Origin: CAVWDI01 sp963793095
GTDB lineage: Bacteria > Chloroflexota > Anaerolineae > Anaerolineales > UBA4823
Assembly (NCBI GenBank): GCA_963793095.1
Contig: CAWBYY010000002.1
Location: 744,001-808,000 of the forward strand
Direction of reading: 5' to 3'
Length of the DNA stretch: 64,000 nucleotides
Position numbers and translations under genes: made by a program. How positions within the stretch are numbered: position 1 is the first letter of the stretch; each line of letters starts with the position of its first letter. Under the pieces are notes generated by a model. The model had not been told where the DNA came from, searched no databases, and was given only the letters and a program-made list of their open reading frames with translations. Of this stretch, positions 1 through 9,278 are shown piece after piece.

Positions 1-493
1 ACGGGCAGGGTTGGAGTTGTTCCTGTTCATATACCCAGCCCAGTTCTTCAGCTGCGGTTTTTAATCCTGGTAGGGTGGGAGAATCTTCCGGGATGTTATA
101 TAAATCAATTACTGTCCAGTATTCATCAGTTTCTTTAGAGAGGAATTTAAGCAGCTCAGGGAGGAAGTTGCCTATCTCGGGGGGATTGATAATCATGTCA
201 AGGTAGTCTGAAATTTCGATGCTGCCCAACATCATCAATGCTGGGAGGCTCTCCAGGTTTCTGGTGCGGAAGAGTGGAGCGATGCCCACCAGTTGACCGT
301 TTTCATCCCGGGCAGTTATGATATTCAACGCCCCCTCCTGCCATTCGCCGCCACCCATCGTTTTCCACCAGGCTGCCAGATATTCATGGCGCATGAATGG
401 CACATGACTTGCAATACAGCATTCGAGCAGTTCATTCCATTCCAGAGCAAGTTTCTGGAATTCTTCTACAGTTTGGATTGTGCTGAGTTTCAT
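1..493 (-). CDS. GNAT-like acetyltransferase (CelD/BcsL type), C-terminus cut by window edge
   Basis: About 164 N-terminal residues can be read from an ATG at 491-493 to the window edge; the C-terminal half is missing. The pattern of an aromatic- and Leu-rich helix (EFQKLALEWNELLE), then P-F-x-x-H-E-Y-L-A-A-W and a strand reading IITARDENGQLVGIAPLF, matches the N-terminal lobe of the GNAT-fold proteins related to cellulose-biosynthesis protein CelD and FemAB (Acetyltransf_6 family). Such proteins acylate amino groups on envelope sugars or peptides, but the substrate cannot be told from this part. It is divergently placed relative to the next gene. The family assignment rests on the N-terminal lobe only. 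Confidence 0.6.
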   Translation of the reverse strand, partial: MKLSTIQTVEEFQKLALEWNELLECCIASHVPFMRHEYLAAWWKTMGGGEWQEGALNIITARDENGQLVGIAPLFRTRNLESLPALMMLGSIEISDYLDMIINPPEIGNFLPELLKFLSKETDEYWTVIDLYNIPEDSPTLPGLKTAAEELGWVYEQEQLQPCP

Positions 494-699
494 TTTTACG
501 ATTCAGTTTGAGTTTTGTTTTATTATTCAATGTTGGTGGTGATTTGTAATTTTTGTATAACCTTATAGGATTTTGCCGGTACGGTCAAGGCTTGGATGCA
601 TACGAATAATCTTATTTTAATTTATCTTGCGGTAATCAAATATATTCTGCTCAGAGTGGGATTGCTGCTCCATCAAAAACCGACTGGCAGGTATGATTT

Positions 700-3003
700 A
701 TGAACCGGGATTTTGACATTTACCTTACACCGATTGCACGGATGTCTGGTGAAGACAATCCGGGATTATTATGCCTGCATGTGAGCGATCCTGAACCAAA
801 AGCAAGCCGCAGCAGGAAGTTCGACCGGTTGGTCCTTTACCTGGTTATGGCAGGCGACAGTTTACTGCGCCCCGACCAGCAAGAACAATTGCTGGTCTAC
901 CTTTCAGATTTCTACTTTAAGAAACCTGGTTCAACGACTGCCGCAATGCGTTCCGTCGCGGAAGAATTGAACAAAATTTTACTTGAGATCAATTTGCGCT
1001 ATGCCAAAAAGGGCCAGCAGGGAGTTGGCCTGTTGACCGTACTGGTATTTCGGAAGCAGCAGTTGTACTTAACCCATTCCGGACCCATGCAGGCTTTTCA
1101 TATATCAGGCGATAACGTTCAGCATCTATACGATACAACAATGGCCGCCAAAGGATTGGGACAGGGAAGCAGTGTTCCAATAAGTTATTTCCCGCTGCAG
1201 GTGGAAGCCGGCGACGGAATCCTGCTGGCTGCCAAACCTCCCATGAAGTGGAGCGCAACCGCTTTACCTGATATTCCAAAATTAACCCCGCAGGAAATCA
1301 GCAGCAGGTTTAGCGCTCAATTTGAACCTGATTTGAACGTTGTTCTGATAAATGCGAAAGAAGGCAAGGGCAATTGTTATATCGTTAAGCAGGGTGGAGC
1401 TGTCAGCGAAATCAAGAGCAGCGCAATTCCGCTGGATGAAGATTTCCTGGCAGGCCCGTCCGCCTCCACCTCAGAATCAGAGGTCGCGGATATCCCGGAA
1501 GTCAGGGTTGATGCGCCTGCAGGGTCCATACCGGACGAAAACCTGGAAACCAGTCCAGAATCATTGAAGGAGGATCTCACGGTTGATTCTGGGGCTGTTC
1601 TAATGGCGGAAGCCCTGCCGGAATTTCCAGAAAGTACATCCGCAGATACAGAAGTTAGTAAAGATGACTCGCCGCCGCTTGCTGAGAGCACACATAAAGA
1701 TAGAGTCTGGGCAAAATCAACTGCAGCTGGAGTGGGAATCCTGGCGTTTGCAGGCCGTCTTGTGAGGGGTTTTACTTCATTTCTTGCCAGACTCCTGCCG
1801 GGAGAAGATTATTTTAAACTACCAACTGGAACAATGGCGTTTATTGCGGTATTTGTGCCGGTAGTGGTTGTGGGAATTGCCAGCGGCGCTTACTACAAGC
1901 TGGGACGTGAATCGCAGTATGATGCCTATTTCAGTCAGGCTCAAGAGATGGCGAATAAAGCCATGAACCAAGAGGATGAAGACCAGCAGCGGTCTGAGTG
2001 GGCGGTTTTGTTGGATTTCCTGGAACAGGTTGAATCGGTAAACAGAACTGAAGATACTCAGGCGCTAAAGATGAATGCAATTTCAGCACTTGATGAACTG
2101 GACCTTGTGAAAAGAGTGAATTACCAGCCCGCAGTTATTGGCGGGCTGCCAGAATCAGCCCGGATTAAAAAGCTGGTTGTTTTCGATAACGATATGTACA
2201 TGCTGGATGACACCAGCGGGGGCGTTTTTCACGCCCATCTCACCAGCCAGGGATATAAACCTGACCCTTCATTTCAGTGCGGTCCCACTGCACAGGATAA
2301 TATTCTGAGTGGACCGATTATCGATATTGCCCGCTGGCCCAAGGCTCTTTCCCCGGATGCAGATATTGTTGGGATGGATACGGAAGGCAATCTGATCTTT
2401 TGCGAACCTGAGGATTCCCCGCAGGGTTCTGCTTTGTATCCGCCCGGTTCAAACCAATTCCAAAATCTTGTGGCTATGACTGTCCATCAGGGCGATATTT
2501 ATGTGCTGGATCCATCTTCAAATGGTGTTTGGATTTATTGGAACGGGGCGATCGCTATGGAGCCAGAGCTGTTCTTTAATGTAGAGATACCGCCTCTGGA
2601 TACTGTGGTCGATCTCGCAGTAAATAACAACGAATTGTATTTACTGCATGAGGACGGGAGAATTACATTATGCGTATACAGCGGCATCGGTGTAGCTCCC
2701 ACCCGCTGTTCACAGCCTGAATATGTGGATATCCGCCCGGGCCATGAAAACCAACCCATGGAGCTGGAAAACGCTTTCAGTCAGATTGAATTCAATCCGC
2801 CGCCTGATCCTTCGTTGTACATGCTTGACCCTGGCGATCAATCTATTTACCACTTCAGTTTACGCACTCTTACCTACCAGAAACAATTCAGACCGGATTT
2901 TCTTTCCGATTCCAGCAGGGCAACCGCATTTGCTTTTGACCCGATCAAACGGAACTTCTTCCTGGCTGCCGGTGATGAAGTTTATTACGGGTTGGTCCCC
3001 TGA
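700..3003 (+). CDS. Membrane protein with degenerate PP2C-like domain and extracytoplasmic propeller-like domain
   Basis: The 767-residue protein has three parts. Residues 1 to about 240 follow the strand order of PP2C-type phosphatases (GVGLLTVLVF, QQLYLTHSGPMQAFHI, then EAGDGILLAAKPP) but lack the metal-binding Asp-Gly pairs, so catalysis is doubtful. Residues about 250-340 are acidic and Ser/Pro rich. One hydrophobic segment lies near residues 378-398. The remainder is strand-rich with repeated 'VFDNDMYMLD' / 'GDIYVLD' / 'NNELYLLHEDG' units, which look like propeller blades on the outer face. A GGCAGG Shine-Dalgarno-like site sits 8 nt before the ATG. The opposite-strand neighbour at 3043-5064 is an FHA protein, which suggests a Ser/Thr-phosphorylation signalling theme. 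No exact family was recognised. Confidence 0.6.
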   Translation: MNRDFDIYLTPIARMSGEDNPGLLCLHVSDPEPKASRSRKFDRLVLYLVMAGDSLLRPDQQEQLLVYLSDFYFKKPGSTTAAMRSVAEELNKILLEINLRYAKKGQQGVGLLTVLVFRKQQLYLTHSGPMQAFHISGDNVQHLYDTTMAAKGLGQGSSVPISYFPLQVEAGDGILLAAKPPMKWSATALPDIPKLTPQEISSRFSAQFEPDLNVVLINAKEGKGNCYIVKQGGAVSEIKSSAIPLDEDFLAGPSASTSESEVADIPEVRVDAPAGSIPDENLETSPESLKEDLTVDSGAVLMAEALPEFPESTSADTEVSKDDSPPLAESTHKDRVWAKSTAAGVGILAFAGRLVRGFTSFLARLLPGEDYFKLPTGTMAFIAVFVPVVVVGIASGAYYKLGRESQYDAYFSQAQEMANKAMNQEDEDQQRSEWAVLLDFLEQVESVNRTEDTQALKMNAISALDELDLVKRVNYQPAVIGGLPESARIKKLVVFDNDMYMLDDTSGGVFHAHLTSQGYKPDPSFQCGPTAQDNILSGPIIDIARWPKALSPDADIVGMDTEGNLIFCEPEDSPQGSALYPPGSNQFQNLVAMTVHQGDIYVLDPSSNGVWIYWNGAIAMEPELFFNVEIPPLDTVVDLAVNNNELYLLHEDGRITLCVYSGIGVAPTRCSQPEYVDIRPGHENQPMELENAFSQIEFNPPPDPSLYMLDPGDQSIYHFSLRTLTYQKQFRPDFLSDSSRATAFAFDPIKRNFFLAAGDEVYYGLVP

Positions 3004-3042
3004 AATTTTTTCTATACATTCAGCTAAATTTTATCCTCTTTA

Positions 3043-5064
3043 TCATTGAATCAGAGTTGTATCTGAACCCGTTGATTGGATTCCTGCACCCAATTCATTC
3101 ACCTGTTCATCTGAATCAGTCAAATCAGCGAATACCGCTCCGGTCTTGATTACTGGTATTCGAACCATGGATGAATTGGTTAATTTGAATAAATATCCAA
3201 TCCTGCCGAAATGAATCAGGTCGCCATCGGTTAATGAATGCCCGTCCCAGGGTACTGGTTCAAAGTTCAGCCAGGTGCCAGCGATGGTATGTTCATCCAT
3301 TATCCAGTATTCCTGCTCGGAGACCCATTTAATCCTGGCATGAATAGCTTCGATAGAATTATCCTCCAATACGATGTCTGCCTTTTTTGGATCTGATCCA
3401 ATCAAATTATCAAGGTTGTTAATCGGGATTCTTCCAGATTTTTGTTGGTTCGGTTGATCTTCAAGGGGGATTAAAACCGCCAGCGCCTCAGAAAGGGCTG
3501 CACTTCCCGCTTGCCTGTTCATTTCTTTCTCTTTCCTAATCCCATTATCAGGTCTCACTTCTGATGCAGAGTGTTTTTTCTTCCTTTTTCCTTGCCGGAA
3601 TCTGGAGCTGACTCCAGGTGTGATAGGCTTGATTTTTCCGCCCAGAACCAGAAATAATAAGACAAGTGATCCTGTTAACAGGAGAACCAGAATGGCGATT
3701 GTGGGCAGGTCACTGAAAATGGCTGTCAACAGGTTTGGTTCAGGCAGTTCAAGAATAACTTCAACCGGTATCAGGGCGCTTTGTCCCCTGATACCGAATG
3801 CATCCTCAATTTCAACCTGAATCTGGAAAGTGCCCTGTGAATTGACATTTTCCAGATTCCAAATAAAGGAATCATATGGGGATACATTGTTCTCATCTAC
3901 TATACTGCCGTTTACATATAATGTTGAACGTACAAGCGGGCGCGGTTTTCCATCCGGGAAATCGACTGCAATGGAGATCGCTTGCTGGCTTGGGATTAAC
4001 GGAATTTCTGTTTGTGAGAGGAGATCTGACCAATTGTTTTCCTTCTGAGGAGCGCGGGTGATTCTGATTGGGGGCGCAATCAGCGATGGCGCTGGCGGGA
4101 GGATTTCGAATTCGAAATTTAAGGGCAGGGTGCTGACGGGTTCTGTTTTCGTTTCAACCTGGGCTTGCAGCTGGTGGGTTCCGCTGCTGGTGATTTCTGA
4201 TTGGTAGTCAATACTGTATAGATTTCTGAGCGGCTCAAAATATTTCTCAAGGTCAGGCAGTTCTTCCTCACCTGTGTATAAAAAATAATCTCCCTGGGTT
4301 TCCTGGGCGAGCCTGGATATTTGTTCAGCCGCTTTGGCTGAATATGTACCGGGCGAAGTAACCATCCAGACATTTATCCGGACATCATGTTGTTGGGCCT
4401 GGGCGATAATATTATCAAAGGGCTCATCTGATAATCCTTCGAGTGGTTGGGTTATGAATAACACCGCCTTTCCCATACCAGGGCGGACCGGACTGTCAGA
4501 TGCCAGGCTGATACCCCTGAACAGGGTATCCAGGCTTGGAACCACAGTCCTCGAATCAACCTGGCTGGAAGTTAATACTGTTACCCAATCCGAGGGATTT
4601 ATCAAATGGTTCGAAGATGCGCCTCCGGTTGTGATCAGGCTGAGATCATCAATATTTGTGCCAATCCGGCTTTTTCCCCAATCTGCCAGAGAATTAATTA
4701 TTCTGTCATAACGCGAAACAGCCTGGCTGTCCTGAATTGCGAATGGGGGTCCGGGGTTAATCGCAAACACCAGTTGTGCGCCAGGTCGGATTTCCTGTAT
4801 ACCTGTGATCCTGACTGGATTCCCATTCTCAAGCAGCTGGATATTCTCCCCCTGCAGACTGTGAATAAATAAACCCTGGAAATCGTAAACTTTCAGATTT
4901 GTTGAAAAAATGGGGTAATTTTCTGTATCGGGCGGGGAAATTTCAGCTTCTCCCGCCGATTGCGCTTTTGCTCCAGTAGCCGGAATGGATAATACGATTA
5001 AATTTACCAGCAGCAGCATTGCAAGAAATATTCGTAGCGCCTGGTTATTTCTTGTTTTTCCCAT
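3043..5064 (-). CDS. vWA-like / FHA-domain membrane protein
   Basis: I start this 673-residue protein at the ATG at 5062-5064, because it gives a clean signal sequence (MGKTRNNQALRIFLAMLLL) and because an extended -10 box ends 7 nt upstream. Residues about 90-340 have the alternating strand/helix layout of a von Willebrand A domain (QLVFAINPGPP, then VLFITQPLEG, then INVWMVTSPG); the usual DxSxS metal motif is absent. A strand-rich region follows, then a membrane segment (LPTIAILVLLLTGSLVLLFL), and a C-terminal FHA domain with IGSDPKKADIVLEDNSIEAIHARI and AGTWLN, which normally binds phosphothreonine. The FHA domain would be cytoplasmic and the vWA-like part outside. The role is inferred to be envelope signalling or assembly. 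Confidence 0.75.
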   Translation of the reverse strand: MGKTRNNQALRIFLAMLLLVNLIVLSIPATGAKAQSAGEAEISPPDTENYPIFSTNLKVYDFQGLFIHSLQGENIQLLENGNPVRITGIQEIRPGAQLVFAINPGPPFAIQDSQAVSRYDRIINSLADWGKSRIGTNIDDLSLITTGGASSNHLINPSDWVTVLTSSQVDSRTVVPSLDTLFRGISLASDSPVRPGMGKAVLFITQPLEGLSDEPFDNIIAQAQQHDVRINVWMVTSPGTYSAKAAEQISRLAQETQGDYFLYTGEEELPDLEKYFEPLRNLYSIDYQSEITSSGTHQLQAQVETKTEPVSTLPLNFEFEILPPAPSLIAPPIRITRAPQKENNWSDLLSQTEIPLIPSQQAISIAVDFPDGKPRPLVRSTLYVNGSIVDENNVSPYDSFIWNLENVNSQGTFQIQVEIEDAFGIRGQSALIPVEVILELPEPNLLTAIFSDLPTIAILVLLLTGSLVLLFLVLGGKIKPITPGVSSRFRQGKRKKKHSASEVRPDNGIRKEKEMNRQAGSAALSEALAVLIPLEDQPNQQKSGRIPINNLDNLIGSDPKKADIVLEDNSIEAIHARIKWVSEQEYWIMDEHTIAGTWLNFEPVPWDGHSLTDGDLIHFGRIGYLFKLTNSSMVRIPVIKTGAVFADLTDSDEQVNELGAGIQSTGSDTTLIQ

Positions 5065-5071
5065 ATCAAAA

Positions 5072-5080
5072 ATTTTAACA
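5072..5080 (-). promoter_or_regulatory. Extended -10 promoter for the FHA gene, leaderless
   Basis: Read on the minus strand, TG-T-TAAAAT ends at 5072, seven nt before the A of the ATG at 5064. No Shine-Dalgarno sequence precedes that ATG. The -35 region is weak (TTGTAA at 19 nt). The predicted transcript therefore begins at or one base before the start codon. Confidence 0.4.
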
Positions 5081-5130
5081 TAGGAGTTCAGGTTAATTAC
5101 AACAGCAGGATCAATAACTTCGTCTGGCTG

Positions 5131-5159
5131 TTTATCCAAATTTTTTACTATGTTAGAAT
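5131..5159 (+). promoter_or_regulatory. Extended -10 promoter for maf, near-leaderless
   Basis: TG-T-TAGAAT ends at 5159, with a weak TTTATC -35 box 17 nt upstream. The predicted start point is near 5166 and the ATG is at 5169, so the leader would be only 2-3 nt. There is no Shine-Dalgarno sequence. Confidence 0.4.
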
Positions 5160-5168
5160 CCGCGCTTG

Positions 5169-5897
5169 ATGTTAGTGCTCGCCTCGCAATCTCCAAGAAG
5201 AAGACAGTTAATCAGTCTTCTTGGTTGGGACTTCACTGTTATCCCTTCGAAGGTCGAAGAGGAAATTGTTCCAAAAGAACTGCCGGGGGAATATGTGAGA
5301 AGAGTGGCGCTGGACAAGGCTCTCGATATTTTCTGTAATAAGAATGATTTTTCGGTTAAAGAGGCATTAATTGTCGGGGCAGATACGGTTGTAGTAGACT
5401 GGGGAAAAAGTGGTTCGGGGAGGGGGGTAACAAACGAAGGGCAAGGCATTCCCAGTTCTGATATATCCAAATTCGAAATTTTAGGCAAGCCAGCTGACCT
5501 GGAAGAAGCCAGAAAGGTTTTATACCGCCTGCGCGGCAGAATCCACCAGGTTTACACTGCTGTCGCTGTGATACGCAGCCGCGATAGGAAACAATTTATT
5601 GACAACTGCATTACAGATGTACCGATGCGAGTTTACAGTGATGAGGAGCTTGAAGCATATGTCGCTTCGCGGGACCCGCTTGATAAGGCGGGGTCATACG
5701 CAATCCAGCATACGGGATTTCACCCGGTACAGAACTTGCAGGGTTGCTTTGCAAATGTTATGGGACTGCCACTATGCCACCTGACGAGAACATTGCTTAA
5801 AGCCGGCTGGCGTACATCAAAGGATATCCCTGCAGCCTGCCAGGCGTTTCTCGAATTTGATTGTCCTGTCTACAACAAGATCCTTGAGGGTTATTAA
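5169..5897 (+). CDS. maf: Maf-family nucleoside triphosphate pyrophosphatase, with an insertion
   Basis: Maf/YhdE proteins hydrolyse non-canonical or methylated dTTP/UTP/CTP to monophosphates and were first linked to septum formation. The N-terminus LVLASQSPRRRQLISLLG, the KALD motif, GADTVV, LGKP, YTAV, and DPLDKAGSYAIQ are all present. I chose the ATG at 5169 rather than the TTG at 5166. The protein is 242 residues against about 190-200 for the family; the excess is mostly a Gly/Ser-rich insertion of about 25 residues between VVVD and ILGKP, on the active-site face. It begins a same-strand run maf - PBP - rsgA, a common pairing of house-cleaning and envelope genes. Confidence 0.92.
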   Translation: MLVLASQSPRRRQLISLLGWDFTVIPSKVEEEIVPKELPGEYVRRVALDKALDIFCNKNDFSVKEALIVGADTVVVDWGKSGSGRGVTNEGQGIPSSDISKFEILGKPADLEEARKVLYRLRGRIHQVYTAVAVIRSRDRKQFIDNCITDVPMRVYSDEELEAYVASRDPLDKAGSYAIQHTGFHPVQNLQGCFANVMGLPLCHLTRTLLKAGWRTSKDIPAACQAFLEFDCPVYNKILEGY

Positions 5898-5973
5898 AAT
5901 TGGAGTTACTGAAACAGCTCTTCAACCCTGTATTAACATTCTTTTTGATTAAACAGCCCCATTTTTTGCCTGC

Positions 5974-8223
5974 ATGAAGCGTCTGCTATTAGTCTCAATT
6001 GTATTCTTTACGGCTCTGGTATTCTCCAGCGTCGGTTGTATCAGGAGTACCGTGGGAGAGGTATCCGGAGCCCTTCTCCCACAGGAAGAGAGAGACTTTT
6101 CCGCTGAGGTCCAGGAGGTGAAGTCCAGCGCCAATGCATTTCTCAATGATTGGAAAGGGGATAATCTCGAAGGCATGTACTCACGGCTTACCTCAATCAG
6201 CCGGGATGCCTTATCAGAAGACGAATTCAAGAATCATTTCAATGGGATCTCCGCTGAAGCGGCGTTGACCGGGATTGAATACGAATTAAAATCAGCCCTG
6301 GTGGATGCAGAAACAGCCCAGGTAGGTTATAAGATTATTCTCAAAAGCCTGCTCGTGGGTGATATTACCCGCAGTACTGTGATGAATTTGAGCAAGGAAG
6401 ATGGTGATTGGAGGGTGCAGTGGGACGATACCCTGGTACTGCCAGAGTTGGAAGGCGGCAATTATTTATCCATGGATAGAGCGGGTTACACGCCATCCAG
6501 GGCGAACATTTATGATCGAAACGGGCATGCACTTGTTGCTCAAACTGACGTAACCGCGATTGGGCTTTATCCTGATAAGATCGATCCGGATAAGGAGGAG
6601 CAGTTATTCAAGGTGGTTACCGAGTTGACCGGAATAAGCATGGAAACAATCAAGCAGATGTATTCCGAATATCCGGGCGGGTCAGGCTGGTATCTGCCGC
6701 TGGGTGAGATTTCCCCGGATGCGAAGCTGGATTTCAACAAAATCAACCGGTTGGAAGGGCTGGCATTGAGCCCGTATAAATCACGCTTTTATTTTAATGG
6801 TGGCGTTGCACCGCATGCAGTGGGATATGTAAGCGCGATCCAGCCGGAAGAAGTACAGGAGTATCAACGCCAGGGATACAGCTCTGATGAGAGGGTCGGT
6901 CGCAGCGGTTTAGAAAAATGGGGCGAATCATATCTTGCCGGCACCCGTGGAGGTGCACTGTATGTTTTTAACGAACAGGATCGCCCTCTGACCAGGCTGG
7001 CGGAAGCGACCGCAGAACCGTCACAGGCAATCCATACAACTCTGGATAAAGAATTTCAGACCGCGCTGGAGCAGGCTATGGGTTCATTTAGTGGGGCGGT
7101 TGTAGTTATTGAGAGGGATAGCGGTCGTGTTCTGGCTATGGCTTCTTCTCCGGATTTTGATCCGAATGCTTTTGAACCCGTTAATTATGACAGCGATACA
7201 CTATTGCGTGAGATACTCAACAATCCAGACCAACCTCTGCTCAACCGGGCAACCCAGGGGTTATACCCACTCGGATCGGTATTCAAAATCATTACGATGG
7301 CGGCCGGGCTTGAAAGCGGTCTTTATAATCCCAATACAACTTACCAGTGCGGGTATGTATTTGAAGAGCTGCCCGGTACGAAGCTTTACGACTGGACATA
7401 TGAATATTTCCAGGAAGACGGACGGACCATTCCAAGCGGTTTGCTTACTCTGCCTGAAGGTCTGATGCGTTCCTGCAACCCATTTTTCTGGCATATCGGA
7501 CTTGGTTTGTACAATCAGGGTCACGAAAAAGCTGTCTCGGATATGGCGCGCGGATTCGGGCTGGGATCGCCGACCGGGATTCTCGGACTGGAAGAACTGG
7601 AAGGCCAGGTGCTCGATCCTGCCAGCCCGGTTGATGCGGTAAATACCGCCATAGGCCAGGGCGAATTGCTGGTAACTCCACTGCAGGTTGCAAATTTTAT
7701 GGCTGCGGTGGGTAATGGGGGCACTCTTTACAAACCTCAGGTGATTGAAAAAATCGAGCCTCCGGACAGGGAGCCTGACATTGTTTTTCAAAAGGAAGCA
7801 ATTGGAAAACTGCCTGTCAGTGAAGATAATCTGAAAGTGATCCAGGATGCTATGGTTGGAGTGATCCGGAACGAGCAACCGCGCGGTACAGCCTGGCATA
7901 GTTTTACTGGCCTGGACGTGCCGGTGGCTGGTAAAACCGGAACCGCCCAAACTAGCTCCAGCGAACCCCATGCCTGGTTCGCGGGTTATACTTACGCAGA
8001 GCAGCCTGAAAGACCCGATATTGCCATTGCGGTCGTATTGGAACATGCGGGTGAGGGATCTGTCTATGCGGCTCCGATTTTTCGAAGGATAGTGGAAATA
8101 TATTTTGGAGGGCAGCCGCAGAAACTGTACCCCTGGGAGACAGAGTTGAATATTAATCCGGATTCCAACCCGGATACTGTAGTAACCCCGCTTATTAAAC
8201 CCACTACCACTCCAGCACCATAG
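5974..8223 (+). CDS. Class B penicillin-binding protein (peptidoglycan transpeptidase) with MecA-type N-terminal domain
   Basis: This 749-residue protein cross-links peptidoglycan outside the membrane. It starts with a lipoprotein-like signal ending in SSVGC. An NTF2-like domain like the MecA/PBP2a N-terminus spans about residues 40-155 (ANAFLNDWKGDNLEGMYSRL). The dimerisation domain contains SRANIYDRNG and GRSGLEKWGE, which are typical class B motifs. The transpeptidase domain shows all three active-site motifs: S435-V-F-K438, S500-C-N502 and K654-T-G-T. The Pro/Thr-rich tail is probably unstructured. It lies 76 nt after maf and 9 nt before rsgA, so the three are likely cotranscribed. It resembles PbpA of actinobacteria and elongation PBP2 enzymes; which cell-cycle role it has is not clear. 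Confidence 0.92.
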   Translation: MKRLLLVSIVFFTALVFSSVGCIRSTVGEVSGALLPQEERDFSAEVQEVKSSANAFLNDWKGDNLEGMYSRLTSISRDALSEDEFKNHFNGISAEAALTGIEYELKSALVDAETAQVGYKIILKSLLVGDITRSTVMNLSKEDGDWRVQWDDTLVLPELEGGNYLSMDRAGYTPSRANIYDRNGHALVAQTDVTAIGLYPDKIDPDKEEQLFKVVTELTGISMETIKQMYSEYPGGSGWYLPLGEISPDAKLDFNKINRLEGLALSPYKSRFYFNGGVAPHAVGYVSAIQPEEVQEYQRQGYSSDERVGRSGLEKWGESYLAGTRGGALYVFNEQDRPLTRLAEATAEPSQAIHTTLDKEFQTALEQAMGSFSGAVVVIERDSGRVLAMASSPDFDPNAFEPVNYDSDTLLREILNNPDQPLLNRATQGLYPLGSVFKIITMAAGLESGLYNPNTTYQCGYVFEELPGTKLYDWTYEYFQEDGRTIPSGLLTLPEGLMRSCNPFFWHIGLGLYNQGHEKAVSDMARGFGLGSPTGILGLEELEGQVLDPASPVDAVNTAIGQGELLVTPLQVANFMAAVGNGGTLYKPQVIEKIEPPDREPDIVFQKEAIGKLPVSEDNLKVIQDAMVGVIRNEQPRGTAWHSFTGLDVPVAGKTGTAQTSSSEPHAWFAGYTYAEQPERPDIAIAVVLEHAGEGSVYAAPIFRRIVEIYFGGQPQKLYPWETELNINPDSNPDTVVTPLIKPTTTPAP

Positions 8224-8232
8224 CCAGGAAAA

Positions 8233-9132
8233 ATGCAGGGAGTAATCACAAAATCGCAGTCCGGTTTTTACACAGTAGAAACTCAAAGCGGAACTTATAT
8301 TTGCCAGCTGCGCGGTAAACTTAAGAAGGGTAAACCGCTGGGGGATATTGTCGCGGTAGGAGATCGGGTTGTTGTATCACTCATCGACCAGGAGAACGGA
8401 AATATTGAAAAGGTGCTGCCGCGCCGGTCTTCATTTATTAGATTGGCTCCGTCTCCGAAGGGGGAATATCAGCAGGTTATCATCGCCAACCTGGACCTGG
8501 CAGGCTTTGTATTTTCGTGCGCGCAACCTGCCCCGCGCCTCAGTATGCTGGATCGTTTTCTCGTGATAGCAGAGAAAAACAATGTGCGCTGCTTGATCGT
8601 CGCAAATAAGATCGATCTTGTTTCAAAAAAGGAAGCCACTTCATTCTTCGAACGGTATCAGAAAATTGGGTATGAGTTGCTGTACAGCTCTGCAAAAACC
8701 GGAGTTGGCGTCAAAAAGCTGCGAAAATTGCTGCTGGGAAAGATTTCGCTATTTACCGGTCCATCGGGAAGCGGCAAATCCAGCCTGTTGAACGAGGTAC
8801 AACCGGGTTTAGGTCTCCAGGTAAGGAGTGTAAGCCGCGCTACGGAAAAGGGCAGGCACACCACTGTGGTCAGGGAGATGTACCCTCTGGATGGGGGCGG
8901 TTATGTCGCCGATACCCCCGGGTTGAAAGCGCTCAGTTTGTTCGATATAGAACCAGAGGAACTGGATGCTTATTTCCCAGAAATGCGAAGCCTGGTCGGA
9001 GATTGCGCCTTCAGCGATTGCACTCATTACCATGAACCTGAATGCGCAGTAATGGATGCTGTTGAGGCAGGTAAGATACATCCTGAGCGCTATCTTTCTT
9101 ATCTGAAGATGCGTTTTGAGGATGAGTTATAA
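8233..9132 (+). CDS. rsgA: Ribosome small-subunit biogenesis GTPase RsgA
   Basis: RsgA is a circularly permuted GTPase that helps mature the 30S subunit. In this 299-residue protein an OB-fold leads (residues 1-65), followed by the permuted order G4 (NKIDL), G5 (SSAKTG), G1 (GPSGSGKSS), G2 region (GRHTT) and G3 (DTPG). A C-terminal zinc-binding knuckle is visible as C-x4-C-x-H-x5-C (CAFSDCTHYHEPEC). Length is normal. An AGGAAAA ribosome site overlaps the end of the PBP gene spacing, so translation is probably coupled to the upstream operon. Confidence 0.96.
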   Translation: MQGVITKSQSGFYTVETQSGTYICQLRGKLKKGKPLGDIVAVGDRVVVSLIDQENGNIEKVLPRRSSFIRLAPSPKGEYQQVIIANLDLAGFVFSCAQPAPRLSMLDRFLVIAEKNNVRCLIVANKIDLVSKKEATSFFERYQKIGYELLYSSAKTGVGVKKLRKLLLGKISLFTGPSGSGKSSLLNEVQPGLGLQVRSVSRATEKGRHTTVVREMYPLDGGGYVADTPGLKALSLFDIEPEELDAYFPEMRSLVGDCAFSDCTHYHEPECAVMDAVEAGKIHPERYLSYLKMRFEDEL

Positions 9133-9185
9133 TCAGTTTGAACCAAACGCTCTCAAATTGGAAAGGTATCAACCTGTCGCAATTC

Positions 9186-9194
9186 TGGTAAAAT
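9186..9194 (+). promoter_or_regulatory. Extended -10 element upstream of the ECF sigma gene
   Basis: TG-G-TAAAAT at 9186-9194 resembles the extended -10 boxes seen elsewhere in the window. No convincing -35 box sits 16-18 nt upstream. The predicted start point near 9201 would give a leader of about 78 nt. Confidence 0.3.
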
Positions 9195-9278
9195 AGCTTT
9201 GGGAGCGGATTTTTAAGCCTGGTAAGGAAGGTCCATTGTCCCAGATGGAGCCGGCAGCCTGTTGTTTCAGGAAATTGG

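Noticed and set aside
7261..8286. A 341-codon open frame on the minus strand across the PBP gene
   Set aside because: It is fully inside a gene with intact class B PBP motifs and has no ribosome site or recognisable domain.
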